DNA of 64,000 nucleotides from Paraburkholderia fynbosensis (GCF_902859935.1 NZ_CADIKI010000005.1:186001-250000), one strand, 5' to 3'; positions 28,156-37,844 are shown, numbered from the stretch's first letter. Made by a program: numbers and translations. The notes: generated from the sequence alone by a model not told the origin.

Positions 28156-28944
28156 CTATTTCGCAGCGGCCTCGATCGCCTTTGCCAGACCGTCGGGATC
28201 GGTGAGGAACGGCGTATGACCGGTCGGCAGGGAGTACTCGGCTCTCACGGGAGTGGCGGCAACCATCTCGGCCTGGAACGAGGGGCTGATGACCTGGTCC
28301 ATGGCTGTGTGGATATAGACCTTGTCGACCTGACCAAAGTTGGGGGAAGTCACGTGTACAGGCGTAGCCAGCGGGCCGACGGGTTCGTCCAGGATCAGAT
28401 CAGGAATTGCCTCGCGTAGTTTGTCAGGACCTCCATTGGCAAACAGATCGGCACGTGCCGGATATTCGATGGAGGCAATGCCCTTTTCCTTATCGATCTG
28501 CAGGTGCGGGCCGATCTTGGCGTCGGCATCCTTACTGGCCATTGAAACGAGCGAGTCGCCGTCTTGCGGCAGGTAGGCGGCAACAAAGACCAAAGTCTTG
28601 ATCTTCTTCGGTGCCGTTTCCGCGGCGTCGGCGATGACGATGCCGCCGAAGCTGTGACCGACCACGACGGCCGGGCGATGGGATTTGTTCAGCGCGGCGA
28701 CCACGGTGTCGCGATAGAGGTCAAGGCTGACTTTGTCCGGTGCGGCTGGCGCGCCCGGACGCCCTGGCAGATCAACAGCCACCACCTTAAAGCCGTCGGT
28801 TTGAAGTCTGGATGTGACATAACCCCAGACCTGGGCGTCTTCGAAAGCGCCGTGGACCAGAACGATGGGGGGCTTTTCCGCAGCCATCGCACCAGTACCA
28901 AAGGCCAATGCTGACATGGCGAGAACAGCGAGGATGAGTTTCAT
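28156..28944 (-). CDS. Exported alpha/beta hydrolase
   Basis: 262 residues. Signal peptide MKLILAVLAMSALAFGTGAM with cleavage near AMA-AEK. The catalytic layout is VLVHGAFEDAQVW, the elbow VVGHSFGGIVIAD, and PTGHTPFLTDP with the late histidine. It is like the family of small esterase/salicylate-esterase-like hydrolases seen with AhpD and RidA proteins in Burkholderia and Rhizobium islands. Substrate unknown. Confidence 0.87.
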   Translation of the reverse strand: MKLILAVLAMSALAFGTGAMAAEKPPIVLVHGAFEDAQVWGYVTSRLQTDGFKVVAVDLPGRPGAPAAPDKVSLDLYRDTVVAALNKSHRPAVVVGHSFGGIVIADAAETAPKKIKTLVFVAAYLPQDGDSLVSMASKDADAKIGPHLQIDKEKGIASIEYPARADLFANGGPDKLREAIPDLILDEPVGPLATPVHVTSPNFGQVDKVYIHTAMDQVISPSFQAEMVAATPVRAEYSLPTGHTPFLTDPDGLAKAIEAAAK

Positions 28945-29526
28945 CTAGATTGCTTCCTTGAAGAGACATCGGTGCCGATGTCGTGAATTGAAACCTGCAC
29001 TTGAAAGATCGGTGGGCATGCCTCGATCTCTCGATTCCGTTTAGGAATCCAGAACTCTATTATGTTGGGGCGGAACTGAACGGCACGAGATCGACGAATT
29101 GTCCGAGATCAGCCGACGTTACTTATGCATCGCGGCACGCCCGGCCTTCATGCCGCCTATACAACGGTGAAGCTAGCGGCTGCGCTTCAGCTTCCGATCC
29201 AGACGCATGACGCAAGCGTGGGTGCTGCAACGAGAAGTGTTATCGCAAACCGTCTGAGCTGCGTGAGCATGAGAGATCCGAACCATAGTGCGTGAGAGCC
29301 TTTCCTCCTATTCAGATACCGGAGGACCTTGGCTATCCACTCTAAAGAACGTATTCGAGACTGACCATATCTCGGCGTCTGATTTGCATGATCCATCGTA
29401 CGATCGACGCACTCGGACAAGCGAGCAGATCGGCGCCGCCTCGGGACCGGCGCGATGCCATTGAAAGGAAACCGCCGCAATGACAGTTTCAACTGACGGA
29501 TCAAGCCAACAGTGTAAAGAGGACTC
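28945..29526. other. Gene-free stretch
   Basis: About 580 bp between the hydrolase and the AraC regulator, both leftward. No recognisable frame on either strand. It should hold the promoter for the hydrolase group. Confidence 0.45.
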
Positions 29527-30498
29527 TCAAAGGAGTTCCGCACTTCGCGCGACAAAGGCCCCGGTCTGTGCGATTCGATGCGCGTCACGCGGGGGATAGC
29601 CAAACTCCTCCTTGAAGGCCCGACTGAAGGCAGCCTCCGAACCATAGCCGGCACCGTGGGCCACTTCGGTCACCTTCAGGGTCCCTCCGCTTAGCAAGTC
29701 TGCTGCGATTGTCAATCTCCAGCGTGTCAGGTAACGCAACGGTGGAAGTCCCACCACCGCCGTGAAGCGATCCGAGAACGTCGAGCGCGACATCATCGCC
29801 GTCTCGGCGAGGGCCGAGACCGTCCATGCACGGCCAGGTTCCAGATGCATCGCGTTCAACGCACGGCCTACGCGTTCGTCGCTAAGTCCGGACAGCCAGC
29901 CGAGCCGATCGCCTTGCTGGCTGACCCACATCCGCAAGGTGCGGATAACGAGTAGATCAATAAGCCGCGAGATCATCAGCGATGACCCTGGCCCGGCGCT
30001 ACGCGATTCCACGTCAAGGAAATGCGAGATAGAGGCCAGCCAAGGGGGCTCGCTGACTTTGTCGCATGTCAGATGAATCAGACCGGGAAGCCCGGTGAGC
30101 AAAGAGCGTAACGGCGCCCCGTCAAAATAGAATGATCCTGCGAGAAAGGATCCTGCCATGCCGTCATCAGCCGCCCATTTGAACGTCTGAGCGTCTCTGC
30201 TGGGGGTAAAGTCCACCGCCGCCTCGAAGCGTTGATGTGCTTTCCCGCCCCGCTCGCTTCGAATCGTATGTCCGGCCGCATGTGGCAAAAGAACGAAGTC
30301 ACCTGACCGCAGCGTCACGGTGGGGCCATTGCGTTGAGACACCGACAGTTCGCCGGCACGCAGATGCACAAACGTTGCCGGCCCTGGCGGAAAAATCACT
30401 TCGGTGGAACTGCCCAGCTCGCCGTGGAAAACATGATCTCCGCGAAGGCGAATCAGCCTGAGTACCTGTGACAAGACATCGGCGTGCTCGGACGGCAT
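29527..30498 (-). CDS. AraC-family regulator with cupin N-terminus
   Basis: 323 residues. An N-terminal cupin_6-like sensing domain (HLRAGELSVSQRNGP, GDFVLLPHAAGHTI) is followed by a two-helix-turn-helix AraC domain at ~225-315. The latter has WTVSALAETAMMSRSTFSDRF and VTEVAHGAGYGSEAAFSRAFKEEFGYPPRDA. It reads in the same direction as the small-enzyme island to its left and is the best candidate regulator of it. Confidence 0.92.
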   Translation of the reverse strand: MPSEHADVLSQVLRLIRLRGDHVFHGELGSSTEVIFPPGPATFVHLRAGELSVSQRNGPTVTLRSGDFVLLPHAAGHTIRSERGGKAHQRFEAAVDFTPSRDAQTFKWAADDGMAGSFLAGSFYFDGAPLRSLLTGLPGLIHLTCDKVSEPPWLASISHFLDVESRSAGPGSSLMISRLIDLLVIRTLRMWVSQQGDRLGWLSGLSDERVGRALNAMHLEPGRAWTVSALAETAMMSRSTFSDRFTAVVGLPPLRYLTRWRLTIAADLLSGGTLKVTEVAHGAGYGSEAAFSRAFKEEFGYPPRDAHRIAQTGAFVARSAELL

Positions 30499-30882
30499 GG
30501 GCTACTCCTCTGGGGCATATTTACAGGGCTGCGCCCATCAACAATGTATGCGAGGTAAAGAGACTGACGGTTGCCTCAGGGCCACCATCGTACCGTGCCG
30601 CTTCCGGTATGCGGACATATCTTAGGCGGAACGAACGCTACGCAGGGCGGGTTGTCCGATCTCAGCTTGTCTTCAGCCATCCGAGCTTTTCTCGAAAATG
30701 GCCGCTCATGGCCCGATCGGCGTCCCACGATCGAGCGCGATGCTCATCTCGGCCGCGCAGCAAACGTTCAACCGGTCGCGCCGAGCGGGTGCCATCTCGC
30801 CTGTGGTTGTGCGCCCCACAAGGGCATAGGACGCACAGCCGCCAATCTTTCGAGCGTCACCGGCAGCCATCCCCAAGTGTCG
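30499..30882. other. Gene-free stretch
   Basis: About 385 bp between the AraC start and the cysS stop. No gene-like frame or terminator was identified. Confidence 0.4.
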
Positions 30883-32265
30883 TCATTCCTTTGACATCCG
30901 GGTTAGTCGTACCCCGCGCTCACCGTCTTCGATTTGCCATCCCAAGGCTCTCAATGTGTCACGTAGGCGGTCGGCTTGGGCCCAATCGCTGTTGGCGCGC
31001 GCCTTCACGCGCTGCTCGGCCAACGCAGCAATGTCTGCCGGGATATCCCGCTTGTCCGGCTGCCAATCGGGCAGTCGCAACCCAAGTACCGAATCGAAGC
31101 TGTCAACGGTGGCCCGTCGCGTGGCCGGCGGCAAATCGCTCCTCACCAGATCCCACAGCACGGCTAGTGCGCGGGGTAGATTCAGATCCTGATTGACCTC
31201 AGCGTTGAAGCGGGCGACAAAACGCTCATCCGCCGTACCACCGGTGGGCCAACTCGCATAGACGTTGCGTAGCCGGTCGAGCGCGACCCTTGCGGCTTCA
31301 AGCGCATCCCAGTTGAAACGCAGGGAGCTTCTGTAGTGCGCCGTCAAGCACAGGTAGCGATACGCCAGCGGATCGACTCCGCGGTCGACCAGTGTCTGCA
31401 GGCGGAGGAAGTCACCGCCCGCCTTGGACATTTTCGTAGCGTCCAGTGTAAGGAAATGGCCGTGCATCCAGAAGTTGGCGAGCCGGGTACCGTGCGCGGC
31501 TTGCGTCTGCGCGATTTCGTTGCTGTGATGCACGGCGATGTGGTCTTCACCTCCGCAGTGAATATCGAACCAGGACCCCAGGTACCGGGCCGACATCGCC
31601 GAGCACTCGATGTGCCAGCCGGGAAAGCCGCGTCCCCATGGGCTGTCCCATTCCATCTGTCGCCGGGAATCAGCCGCGCTGAATTTCCATAGCGCGAAAT
31701 CCGTGACGCGCCTTTTCTCGCCTAGTGCAACCCGCTTGCCGGCTTGCAGACCCTCATGGTCGAGGCGAGCCAGAAAGCCGTAGTCGTCCTGCTTGCTGGT
31801 GTCGAAGTACACGCCATCTGCAGTCTGGTACGTGTAGCCGGCGCGCTCAAGGGTGACAATGAAGGCGACCTGATCCGCGATATGGTCGGTTGCCCGACAC
31901 CAGACCGAAGGCTCCAGCAAGTTGAGCGCTCGCCAGTCGATCAGGAAAGCCTCTGTATAACGCTCGGCGATCGCCCATGCCGACTCTCCGGTTCGCCGGC
32001 TTCCTTTCTCCATCTTGTCTTCGCCGTCATCGGCATCGGAGACCAGATGGCCAACATCGGTGATATTGACGACGTGCTGCACGGGGTAGCCGTTTAGCAT
32101 CAGGACGCGCCGCAGCACGTCTTCGAACACGTAGGTCCGCAGATTGCCGATATGCGCGTGGTCGTACACCGTAGGCCCGCAGCAATACAGGCCGACGTGA
32201 TCGGGTTGTATCGGCTTGAAGGGGCGCACGGCGCGCGACCAGGTGTCATACAGGACGAGTGGCAT
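30883..32265 (-). CDS. cysS: Cysteinyl-tRNA synthetase, divergent second type
   Basis: 460 residues from the ATG at 32265. It charges tRNA-Cys with cysteine. Class Ia motifs are present: C28 in [10 protein letters not shown], the HIGH-type [19 protein letters not shown] (second zinc Cys), and [19 protein letters not shown], where HGGGxDLxFPHHENEIAQ is usual. The KMSKS loop reads KMSKAGG. The sequence is quite unlike the usual Burkholderia housekeeping enzyme (which I recall starting with an IYNTLARDK-type block), so I infer an accessory copy. It is monogenic, in an accessory region, directly behind a terminator and a Cys-rich small reading frame. The long frame upstream of 32265 is not coding. 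Confidence 0.93.
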   Translation of the reverse strand: MPLVLYDTWSRAVRPFKPIQPDHVGLYCCGPTVYDHAHIGNLRTYVFEDVLRRVLMLNGYPVQHVVNITDVGHLVSDADDGEDKMEKGSRRTGESAWAIAERYTEAFLIDWRALNLLEPSVWCRATDHIADQVAFIVTLERAGYTYQTADGVYFDTSKQDDYGFLARLDHEGLQAGKRVALGEKRRVTDFALWKFSAADSRRQMEWDSPWGRGFPGWHIECSAMSARYLGSWFDIHCGGEDHIAVHHSNEIAQTQAAHGTRLANFWMHGHFLTLDATKMSKAGGDFLRLQTLVDRGVDPLAYRYLCLTAHYRSSLRFNWDALEAARVALDRLRNVYASWPTGGTADERFVARFNAEVNQDLNLPRALAVLWDLVRSDLPPATRRATVDSFDSVLGLRLPDWQPDKRDIPADIAALAEQRVKARANSDWAQADRLRDTLRALGWQIEDGERGVRLTRMSKE

Positions 32266-32293
32266 CGGAATTTTCGCGTGGTGAGCGATCGTG

Positions 32294-32330
32294 AAAAACA
32301 AAAAGGCCACCGGTTTCGCAACGGGTGGCC
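32294..32330 (-). terminator. Attenuator terminator before cysS
   Basis: On the minus strand GGCCACC (32330-32324) pairs with GGTGGCC (32311-32305). Inside it a C/C mismatch and GTT/AAC close a GCGA tetraloop of GNRA type. T5-G-T5 follows at 32304-32294. It lies 28 bases before the cysS ATG, so any RNA ending here cannot express cysS. Confidence 0.88.
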
Positions 32331-32385
32331 AGTTGAGGCTTGGACGTGACGCAGATTGGCGCGCTAGACGCAAGCTCCCCCTGGC
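32328..32385 (-). promoter_or_regulatory. Candidate antiterminator hairpin
   Basis: GCCAGGGGGAGCTTG (32385-32371) can pair with CAAGCCTCAACTGGC (32342-32328): 5 + 3 + 5 pairs (one G-U) with a bulged A and a GG/AA internal loop. Its 3' arm ends in the GGC that begins the terminator, so the two cannot form together. Its 5' arm lies under the last codons of the leader peptide. Confidence 0.55.
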
Positions 32386-32441
32386 AGGCCGTGACAGCAT
32401 GCGTGGACAAGGCGGAAGAGGGAACGGGCGTAAGCGAGCAT
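32364..32441 (-). CDS. Cys-rich leader peptide of cysS
   Basis: 25 residues from the ATG at 32441 (28 if the ATG at 32450 is used): MLAYARSLF, then [16 protein letters not shown] and TAG. Codons 15-16 are TGC TGT, and codon 24 is TGC. No good ribosome site precedes either ATG, but the promoter at 32477-32449 would start the RNA about one base before the ATG at 32441, giving a leaderless message. A ribosome paused at the tandem Cys codons would leave the antiterminator arm free. One that finishes at TAG would cover it. This is the logic of ribosome-mediated attenuation as known for trp, his and actinobacterial cys leaders. Confidence 0.7.
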   Translation of the reverse strand: MLAYARSLFRLVHACCHGLPGGACV

Positions 32442-32448
32442 GAAAGGC

Positions 32449-32477
32449 ATGTTAGAGCCTGCCGCTCCGTAGGTCAA
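32449..32477 (-). promoter_or_regulatory. Sigma-70 promoter of the cysS leader
   Basis: TTGACC (32477-32472) and TAACAT (32454-32449) are 17 bases apart on the minus strand. The expected start is near 32442. Confidence 0.6.
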
Positions 32478-32748
32478 TGTCAGTGAGCGGCTGCTTTCGA
32501 GAGCCACTGTCGAGTGACGGCTTGTGGCCGCGCACTGCCTCATGCAAACAGCGTCGGCGGCCCGTCGTCCCTCCGTGTCGTTCGACAAAACGCGACCCCA
32601 GGCAGACGTCCAACTTGCCCAACCGCGATGGCCGTCTGCTGAACCGAAAGGGAATAGGCGACGTCGCGAGACCGACATGACGCGCGAAGAATGCCGGCGC
32701 CGACGCTCCCGGCGAGCAACCGATCAAACGCCATACTTATACTTAAGC

Positions 32749-33951
32749 TCAATCTTTGCCACCATCGTCTCGATCGTCGTCGAGGTGGTAACGTCGTTCG
32801 TCCCGACAGTCCCATCGGTGATAGCCGGGCAGCCCATCAATCTTGCGGATCCGGACGCCGTCGGCCACATACAGAGCACCGTCATGCCCGAACGCAAGCC
32901 CTCTTGGTTGCATCAGCATTGCCTGCACGGCCAGACCTCCGTCACCGGAGTATCCCGCCGTGCCTGTCCCAGCGATAGTCTCAATGGCTCCTGTCTCCCT
33001 GTCCACCTGCCGGACGCGGTAATTAGCGCTATCGCTAATGGTCAGGTTGCCTGCGCAATCGGCCGCAATATGCGAGGGATAGTTGAGGAGCGCCTGCGTC
33101 GCAGGCTGGCCATCGCCGTTGTAGCCCGCCAGGAAAGCAACCCCTGTCGTGCCCGGATAGACACCCGCCACGGTCGTGAACGTCTGACGCCGTGCGTCAA
33201 GCTCACGAACGGTGCTTAGAACCGAGTCGGCAAAGAACATGTCATCCTGCCGGTTGAACGCCGTAGTGATGTAATACAGGAAACCGGCTGCCATCGCAGG
33301 CCCGCTGGCCGGACCTGCTCCGTTTATGCCGCCGCCCACTGCAGTCGTGATGATACCGGTGCGACGATCGACGCGGCGAATGCGGTCGTTGCCGGAATCG
33401 CTGATGACAAGGTTCCCGTGGCGGTCGAAGGCGATGTCCGTCGCGTTGATCAATGCATCACTTGCAGGGCCGCCATCTCCGGAAAATCCGCGTTCGCTTC
33501 CGCCGACTACCGTGCGCATCGTTAGCGTCTGACGATCGACGCGCCAGATCCGGCTGGTCGATCCATAGTCGGCGATATAGACATCGCCGTGCGGTCCGAC
33601 TGCGACCCCTGTCGGATAGCCGAGATTTGTCGCTGTCGCCTTCAGCCCTTCGCCGTTATAGTCGGTTTGACCGGTACCCGCGTAGGTCGTGATGATTCCT
33701 GTCGCGTGATCGATGCGCCGGACCACGTGGTTCACGGGCTCGGCGATAAACAGGTTTCCGCCGTGGTCGAGAGAAAGTCCCTCGGGAGCGAGAAGCGCTG
33801 ACGTAGCCAACCCTCCGTCACCGGCATACCCTTGCTCTCCGGTACCGGCCACCGTGGCTATTGTTTGTGATTGAGCCGCTGCTGCCAGAGGCACGACCAA
33901 CAGAACGATCCGGGCCAACTTGAAAAGGCCCGCACAAACGGAGTGTTTCAT
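32749..33951 (-). CDS. Exported NHL-repeat beta-propeller protein
   Basis: 400 residues from the ATG at 33951. A signal peptide (hydrophobic RIVLLVVPLAAAA) is followed by repeated NHL-type units. Each has the pattern AGTGxxGYxGDGGxAxxA, then PxGLAxDxxGNLxIADxxNxxVRxVD. I count five to six units from ~35 to ~390. The C-terminus is an unusual Asp/Arg-rich tail (HLDDDRDDGGKD). Such secreted six-bladed propellers bind ligands or act as scaffolds or lyases; no catalytic motif is visible. Confidence 0.85.
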   Translation of the reverse strand: MKHSVCAGLFKLARIVLLVVPLAAAAQSQTIATVAGTGEQGYAGDGGLATSALLAPEGLSLDHGGNLFIAEPVNHVVRRIDHATGIITTYAGTGQTDYNGEGLKATATNLGYPTGVAVGPHGDVYIADYGSTSRIWRVDRQTLTMRTVVGGSERGFSGDGGPASDALINATDIAFDRHGNLVISDSGNDRIRRVDRRTGIITTAVGGGINGAGPASGPAMAAGFLYYITTAFNRQDDMFFADSVLSTVRELDARRQTFTTVAGVYPGTTGVAFLAGYNGDGQPATQALLNYPSHIAADCAGNLTISDSANYRVRQVDRETGAIETIAGTGTAGYSGDGGLAVQAMLMQPRGLAFGHDGALYVADGVRIRKIDGLPGYHRWDCRDERRYHLDDDRDDGGKD

Positions 33952-35344
33952 CGCTGGACTCCCGAGGTTATCCCCGCTCAATCGGCTCTCACAACATCAT
34001 CCAGGTTATGGTGAGCGCCATCCGTTTTCCGCCAGGCGTTCACCGTCTACTGAGCAAGCTGCCACCAGCACGGCATGCGACGCTACTGCGGGCATGACCC
34101 ATATCCCGTTAGGCCCAAAGTTCTACGCGGAGCCAAAGCTGGCGGGGGTACTCATCTGAGCGCCGGCCATGTAGGCGCCGCCTAGTGGAAGTGTGCCCGC
34201 AGCGAGCGTTGCATGCGCCAAGGCCAGGCCGGTGAGGGAACTGCCGATGATGAACCACAGGCGTCCCTTTGAATGCCGACGACGCAGCGCGCGTTGCGTA
34301 GGAGGTAGTTGTGAGGGGCACACACCCTCTCCTTTCCGCGCGGGACACGGAATGGCTGACGACGGCCGCAAAGCCAGCGTGAAACGCGTTAACCGTCGTG
34401 TCTGAAGAATAGCTGCTGGCTTCGCAGACGCTTGTCCATATCTCTGCGTTTTGCGCCTTTTATCTGCACACGGTCGCCAAGCGTTCTGATCGACATGGTG
34501 CTGGAGCGGATGCTCTGGAGCACTGCCCAACCCCACCCGATAGAGAAGACTCCTAAGCCGGATGAGGCGAGGCTGCTGGACGCTATCGCGGGTTGGATCG
34601 AGAAGCGTCCGAGAGTTCTTTCGGAAGCGGTGGCTTTGCATCCGCGTCTGCCCGATACGTCATCGAATTCAGGAAATGCTCCTGCATTCACTCCTTGACC
34701 CTTTCACTCTCGACCCCGTTCCACAACGCGTTGATCCCGTCGCTAACAACGTCGGCGAAAACACCTTGCTGCGGTCGATAACCCGATAACAGTGAGCGGC
34801 GGCCGAAACTCCCCTGTCTCGTGCGGAGCCCGCCGCATCCTCGGTCCACAGTACGTCTAACTCGTCCTCTTCGCTCTCTACAATTGTTGGTTGCTGCATT
34901 CGCAACCAACCATGCGTCAGCTATCGTATGACGGCGCAGCAACGGCCCGCTTCTCCAGGCGCACGCTTGCCCTTGACTCGCCAGCCACACGCTCGGAATT
35001 AAAAAGAGGCCAAAAAGAACAAAAGGAATCGCGCATGACCGCCACTGCCGGCGAGACAAGCACCCGGTTGCCGCCGTGTAAAGTTGCCAGTGCGATGGCC
35101 AACAGCCCGGTCGTTTCGGTAAATCGTCTATGGCCCCGGTTGCCGCTAAAGACGTTGCTTGACAGACCTACCAGCGGTTTATAGAAATGAAAGCGTCGGG
35201 CGCGAGAGTAACCGGCCGAACGCTCGCATGCACCACTGAATTCATCGCCAGGCGCGAGGCGGGCATTGCCTGACATCGGCGACTGATGCTCGCCCACCAA
35301 AGCCGCGCATCGACTTCGCCATGTATCGCGTACTGAGGACTTCC
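33952..35344. other. Long gene-poor stretch before phoD
   Basis: About 1.4 kb. On the minus strand at 34141-34290, a frame with a membrane-like segment (LWFIIGSSLTGLALAHATLA) ends MSTPASFGSA, but it has no convincing start and no family. A 9-bp inverted repeat lies at 34886-34910. The rest shows no protein-like frames and is probably decayed DNA. Confidence 0.4.
34886..34910. repeat. Perfect 9-bp inverted repeat with 7-base gap
   Basis: GTTGGTTGC at 34886-34894 and GCAACCAAC at 34902-34910. No T run follows on either strand, so it is more like an operator or an isolated hairpin than a terminator. No gene start is close by. Confidence 0.5.
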
Positions 35345-37162
35345 ATGGACCGTCGGCGCTTTCTCTCACTTTCCGCGTTCTACACCGTCGCAGCCGCTGC
35401 TGGCTCTTTGGCCGCCTGCCATTCCGGCGACGACGACAACAATGGACCCGCGCCAAACCCGGTGGGTATGTATGTGTTCCCGCAAGGCGTGGCGAGCGGT
35501 GATCCGCGTGACGTGTCTGTCGTGTTCTGGACTCGTTGCATAGCGAATCCGAACAACACGGCGAATGCGTCGACTCCGTCTAACGTGCCTCTGCTGCTTC
35601 AGGTCTCCGCACGACCGGACTTTGGGCAGCTTGCCGCAACGGTACAACTCACTGCAATCCCCGACTACGACTACACGGTTCGCGCCAAGGTCACTGGACT
35701 TCAGGCCAAGACGACCTATTACTATCGTTTCGTCGCGGGCAGCGACGTCAGCCCGACGGGCACTACGCTGACGGCAGCCGCTGCCACTGAAGCGCTACCG
35801 CAACTGCGCTTCGCGTGGTTTGTGTGCCAGAACTGGAGCGCCAATCACTGGCAAGCAATGACGCTGATGGCCGCAGAGACGGATCTCGACTTCATCGTGC
35901 ACCTGGGCGACTACATCTACGAGACCACTGGCGCGGCCGCGCAGCCAGGTCCCGCTGAGCCCGCGCATCCGATGATCACGCTACCGGACGGCCTGCCGCT
36001 GCCGGGTGGCGGCACCTACGCGAACACGCTGGCCGACTACCGCACGCTGTATCGCACCTATCGCGGCGATAAGCGGTTGCAGACGGTGCATGCGCGCTTT
36101 CCGGTAATCGCGATCTGGGATGATCACGAGTTCTCCGACGACTGCTGGCAAGACCATCAGACCTACACGAACGCGAACCTCCAGCAAACCGCGCGCCGCC
36201 GCAACGCCAATCAGGCATGGGCCGAGTATCTGCCGGTCGACTGGGGTGACGTGTCGTTCGATCTGAACAACCCTGCCTACAACAATATCCGCATCTATCG
36301 CGACTTCCATTTCGGCTCGCTGATTCATCTCGTGATGACCGACGAGCGGCTCTATCGTGACGATCACGTCGTGAGCGAAGCGGCGATCGCGTCCTTGCTC
36401 GGACATGATCCAGTGAACGGCAATGATTTCGTAGGCTCACGCTACTTCGTGCCGCAACCCGTCCTCGCGCAATCCGAGGTGCTCGATACCCAGCAACTCG
36501 GCCGTGTGCCCTCGATCCTTGGCACCACACAAACACAATGGTGGAAGGAGACTTTGCAGGCGTCTACCTCGACATGGAAAGTGTGGGGCAACGAAGTAAT
36601 GATGAACCGGATGTGGCTGGATCTGAGCGCCATCGCGCCGGCGCCCGACAACGTCGTGTTCGTGCTCGACTGCGATGCGTGGGACGGGTATCCGTCGCAC
36701 AAGGCGGACCTGATGTCGTTCGTGAAGACGCAAGGCATCACGAATCTCGTCGCCGTCACGGGCGACCTGCACGCTTTTCAGGCAGGCGTCGTGCGGGACG
36801 TGCCCAATCCCGCGACAGGCACCCCGGTGATGGTCGATCTGATGTCGGCCGGCATTAGCAGCCGGCCGTTCTTCGCGGATGCGCGGGTCTACGCGGCAGG
36901 CATGCCGCTCGCGTCGCTGATCAGTTCGTCGGCAGCGTTCGATGCGTTTATCATGCAAAACAACCCCGACATGCACTATGCGGATCACGACGGCATTGGT
37001 TATGCATCGGCAACGGTCACGCCGACGCAGTTTGTCGCGATCTTCAACAAGGTGAAAGGCCTCAACCCGGACGCCACGGCACCGGCATCGCCGCTCGCAA
37101 AGCGCACGCGCGTGACGATCAACTCCGGCACCGTCGCGGTACAGGTGGAGGACAACGTCTAA
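35345..37162 (+). CDS. phoD: Alkaline phosphatase D, Tat-exported
   Basis: 605 residues from the ATG at 35345 (GAGG 6 bases before). The leader MDRRRFLSLSAFYTVAAAAG is a twin-arginine signal ending near LAAC, perhaps a lipobox. The PhoD N-domain (VASGDPRDVSVVFWTR) is followed by the phosphatase domain. Metal-site motifs are HLGDYIYE, IWDDHEFSDD, and VTGDLHAFQAG. It releases phosphate from mono- and diesters in the periplasm. No Pho box was recognised upstream and it stands alone. Confidence 0.94.
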   Translation: MDRRRFLSLSAFYTVAAAAGSLAACHSGDDDNNGPAPNPVGMYVFPQGVASGDPRDVSVVFWTRCIANPNNTANASTPSNVPLLLQVSARPDFGQLAATVQLTAIPDYDYTVRAKVTGLQAKTTYYYRFVAGSDVSPTGTTLTAAAATEALPQLRFAWFVCQNWSANHWQAMTLMAAETDLDFIVHLGDYIYETTGAAAQPGPAEPAHPMITLPDGLPLPGGGTYANTLADYRTLYRTYRGDKRLQTVHARFPVIAIWDDHEFSDDCWQDHQTYTNANLQQTARRRNANQAWAEYLPVDWGDVSFDLNNPAYNNIRIYRDFHFGSLIHLVMTDERLYRDDHVVSEAAIASLLGHDPVNGNDFVGSRYFVPQPVLAQSEVLDTQQLGRVPSILGTTQTQWWKETLQASTSTWKVWGNEVMMNRMWLDLSAIAPAPDNVVFVLDCDAWDGYPSHKADLMSFVKTQGITNLVAVTGDLHAFQAGVVRDVPNPATGTPVMVDLMSAGISSRPFFADARVYAAGMPLASLISSSAAFDAFIMQNNPDMHYADHDGIGYASATVTPTQFVAIFNKVKGLNPDATAPASPLAKRTRVTINSGTVAVQVEDNV

Positions 37163-37405
37163 ACGTCTAACGACTATCCGTCGGATCGCACGTTCTATGC
37201 GGACGCCAATGCCGTCGTCCGTGAGAACCGCCGTACCGCCGACTCGCCCTCTCGCGTCGGACAGCAATCGACCGAGGGCGTGTCAAGACTCCAAATTGCC
37301 TGGTTTTCGGGTGCCGCTTCACCCCTGCCCAAGTGCCGCAAAGCCGATACACAGCATTCTCGCGGGTCGACTTTCGCGCGCAACGTCGAAGCCGCACGTT
37401 TTTTT

Positions 37406-37826
37406 CATCTGGGCCGAACAGCAATCGGCGGCCTCACTTCGGTGCTTGCTTCATGGTTGACCCAACGCACCCACGTTCGCGCCGAGTAGCGGGCGCATGA
37501 CCGCGTCCGGCGTCAGGAGCTCTATAAGGAGTTCATCGAGGAAGCAACGAAGTGCTATGTTGACGCGCTGCAACACAATGAACCGGATCTGAACTCGATC
37601 GGCAGCCTCTACGCCAAAAATCAGCCGCATGCGAGTCCAGTCTTCGAGCGAAGTCGCGGATGAGGCGGAAGTTATCGGACGCAAGATCGTCGACACCTAC
37701 CTCGCGCCAGACAAGTCGTTTATCGAGATTCGCGAGATGCTCGCAGACGGTTCGATCGACATCCGCAATAACTTCAGCGACGCATGCCGCGCGGAGTTCG
37801 CATCGCTTCGCGCGCAGCTGGAATAA
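37406..37826 (+). pseudogene. Conserved hypothetical membrane-anchored protein, broken twice
   Basis: Reading across two lesions gives one protein: AIGGLTSVLASWLTQRTHVRAE, TAG at 37487-37489, RAHDRVRRQELYKEFIEEAT, CYVDALQHNEPDL, GSLYAK. Then there is a one-base insertion in an A5 run (37616-37620), after which ISRMRVQSSSEVADEAEVIG, TYLAPDKSFIEIREM and FSDACRAEFASLRAQLE follow. This is a known family of short proteins with an N-terminal membrane segment and a helical cytoplasmic part, function unknown. The 65-residue second half is still open from the ATG at 37629. Confidence 0.75.
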
Positions 37827-37844
37827 AGCACGCTCACGTTCCGT

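Noticed and set aside
32266..32450. T-box riboswitch upstream of cysS
   Set aside because: No T-box consensus (TGGNACCGCG) or specifier-loop architecture was seen, and the class is rare outside Firmicutes and Actinobacteria; the Cys-codon frame explains the terminator better.
37616..37620. Programmed frameshift in the A5 run
   Set aside because: A separate in-frame TAG upstream already breaks the gene, so decay is simpler.
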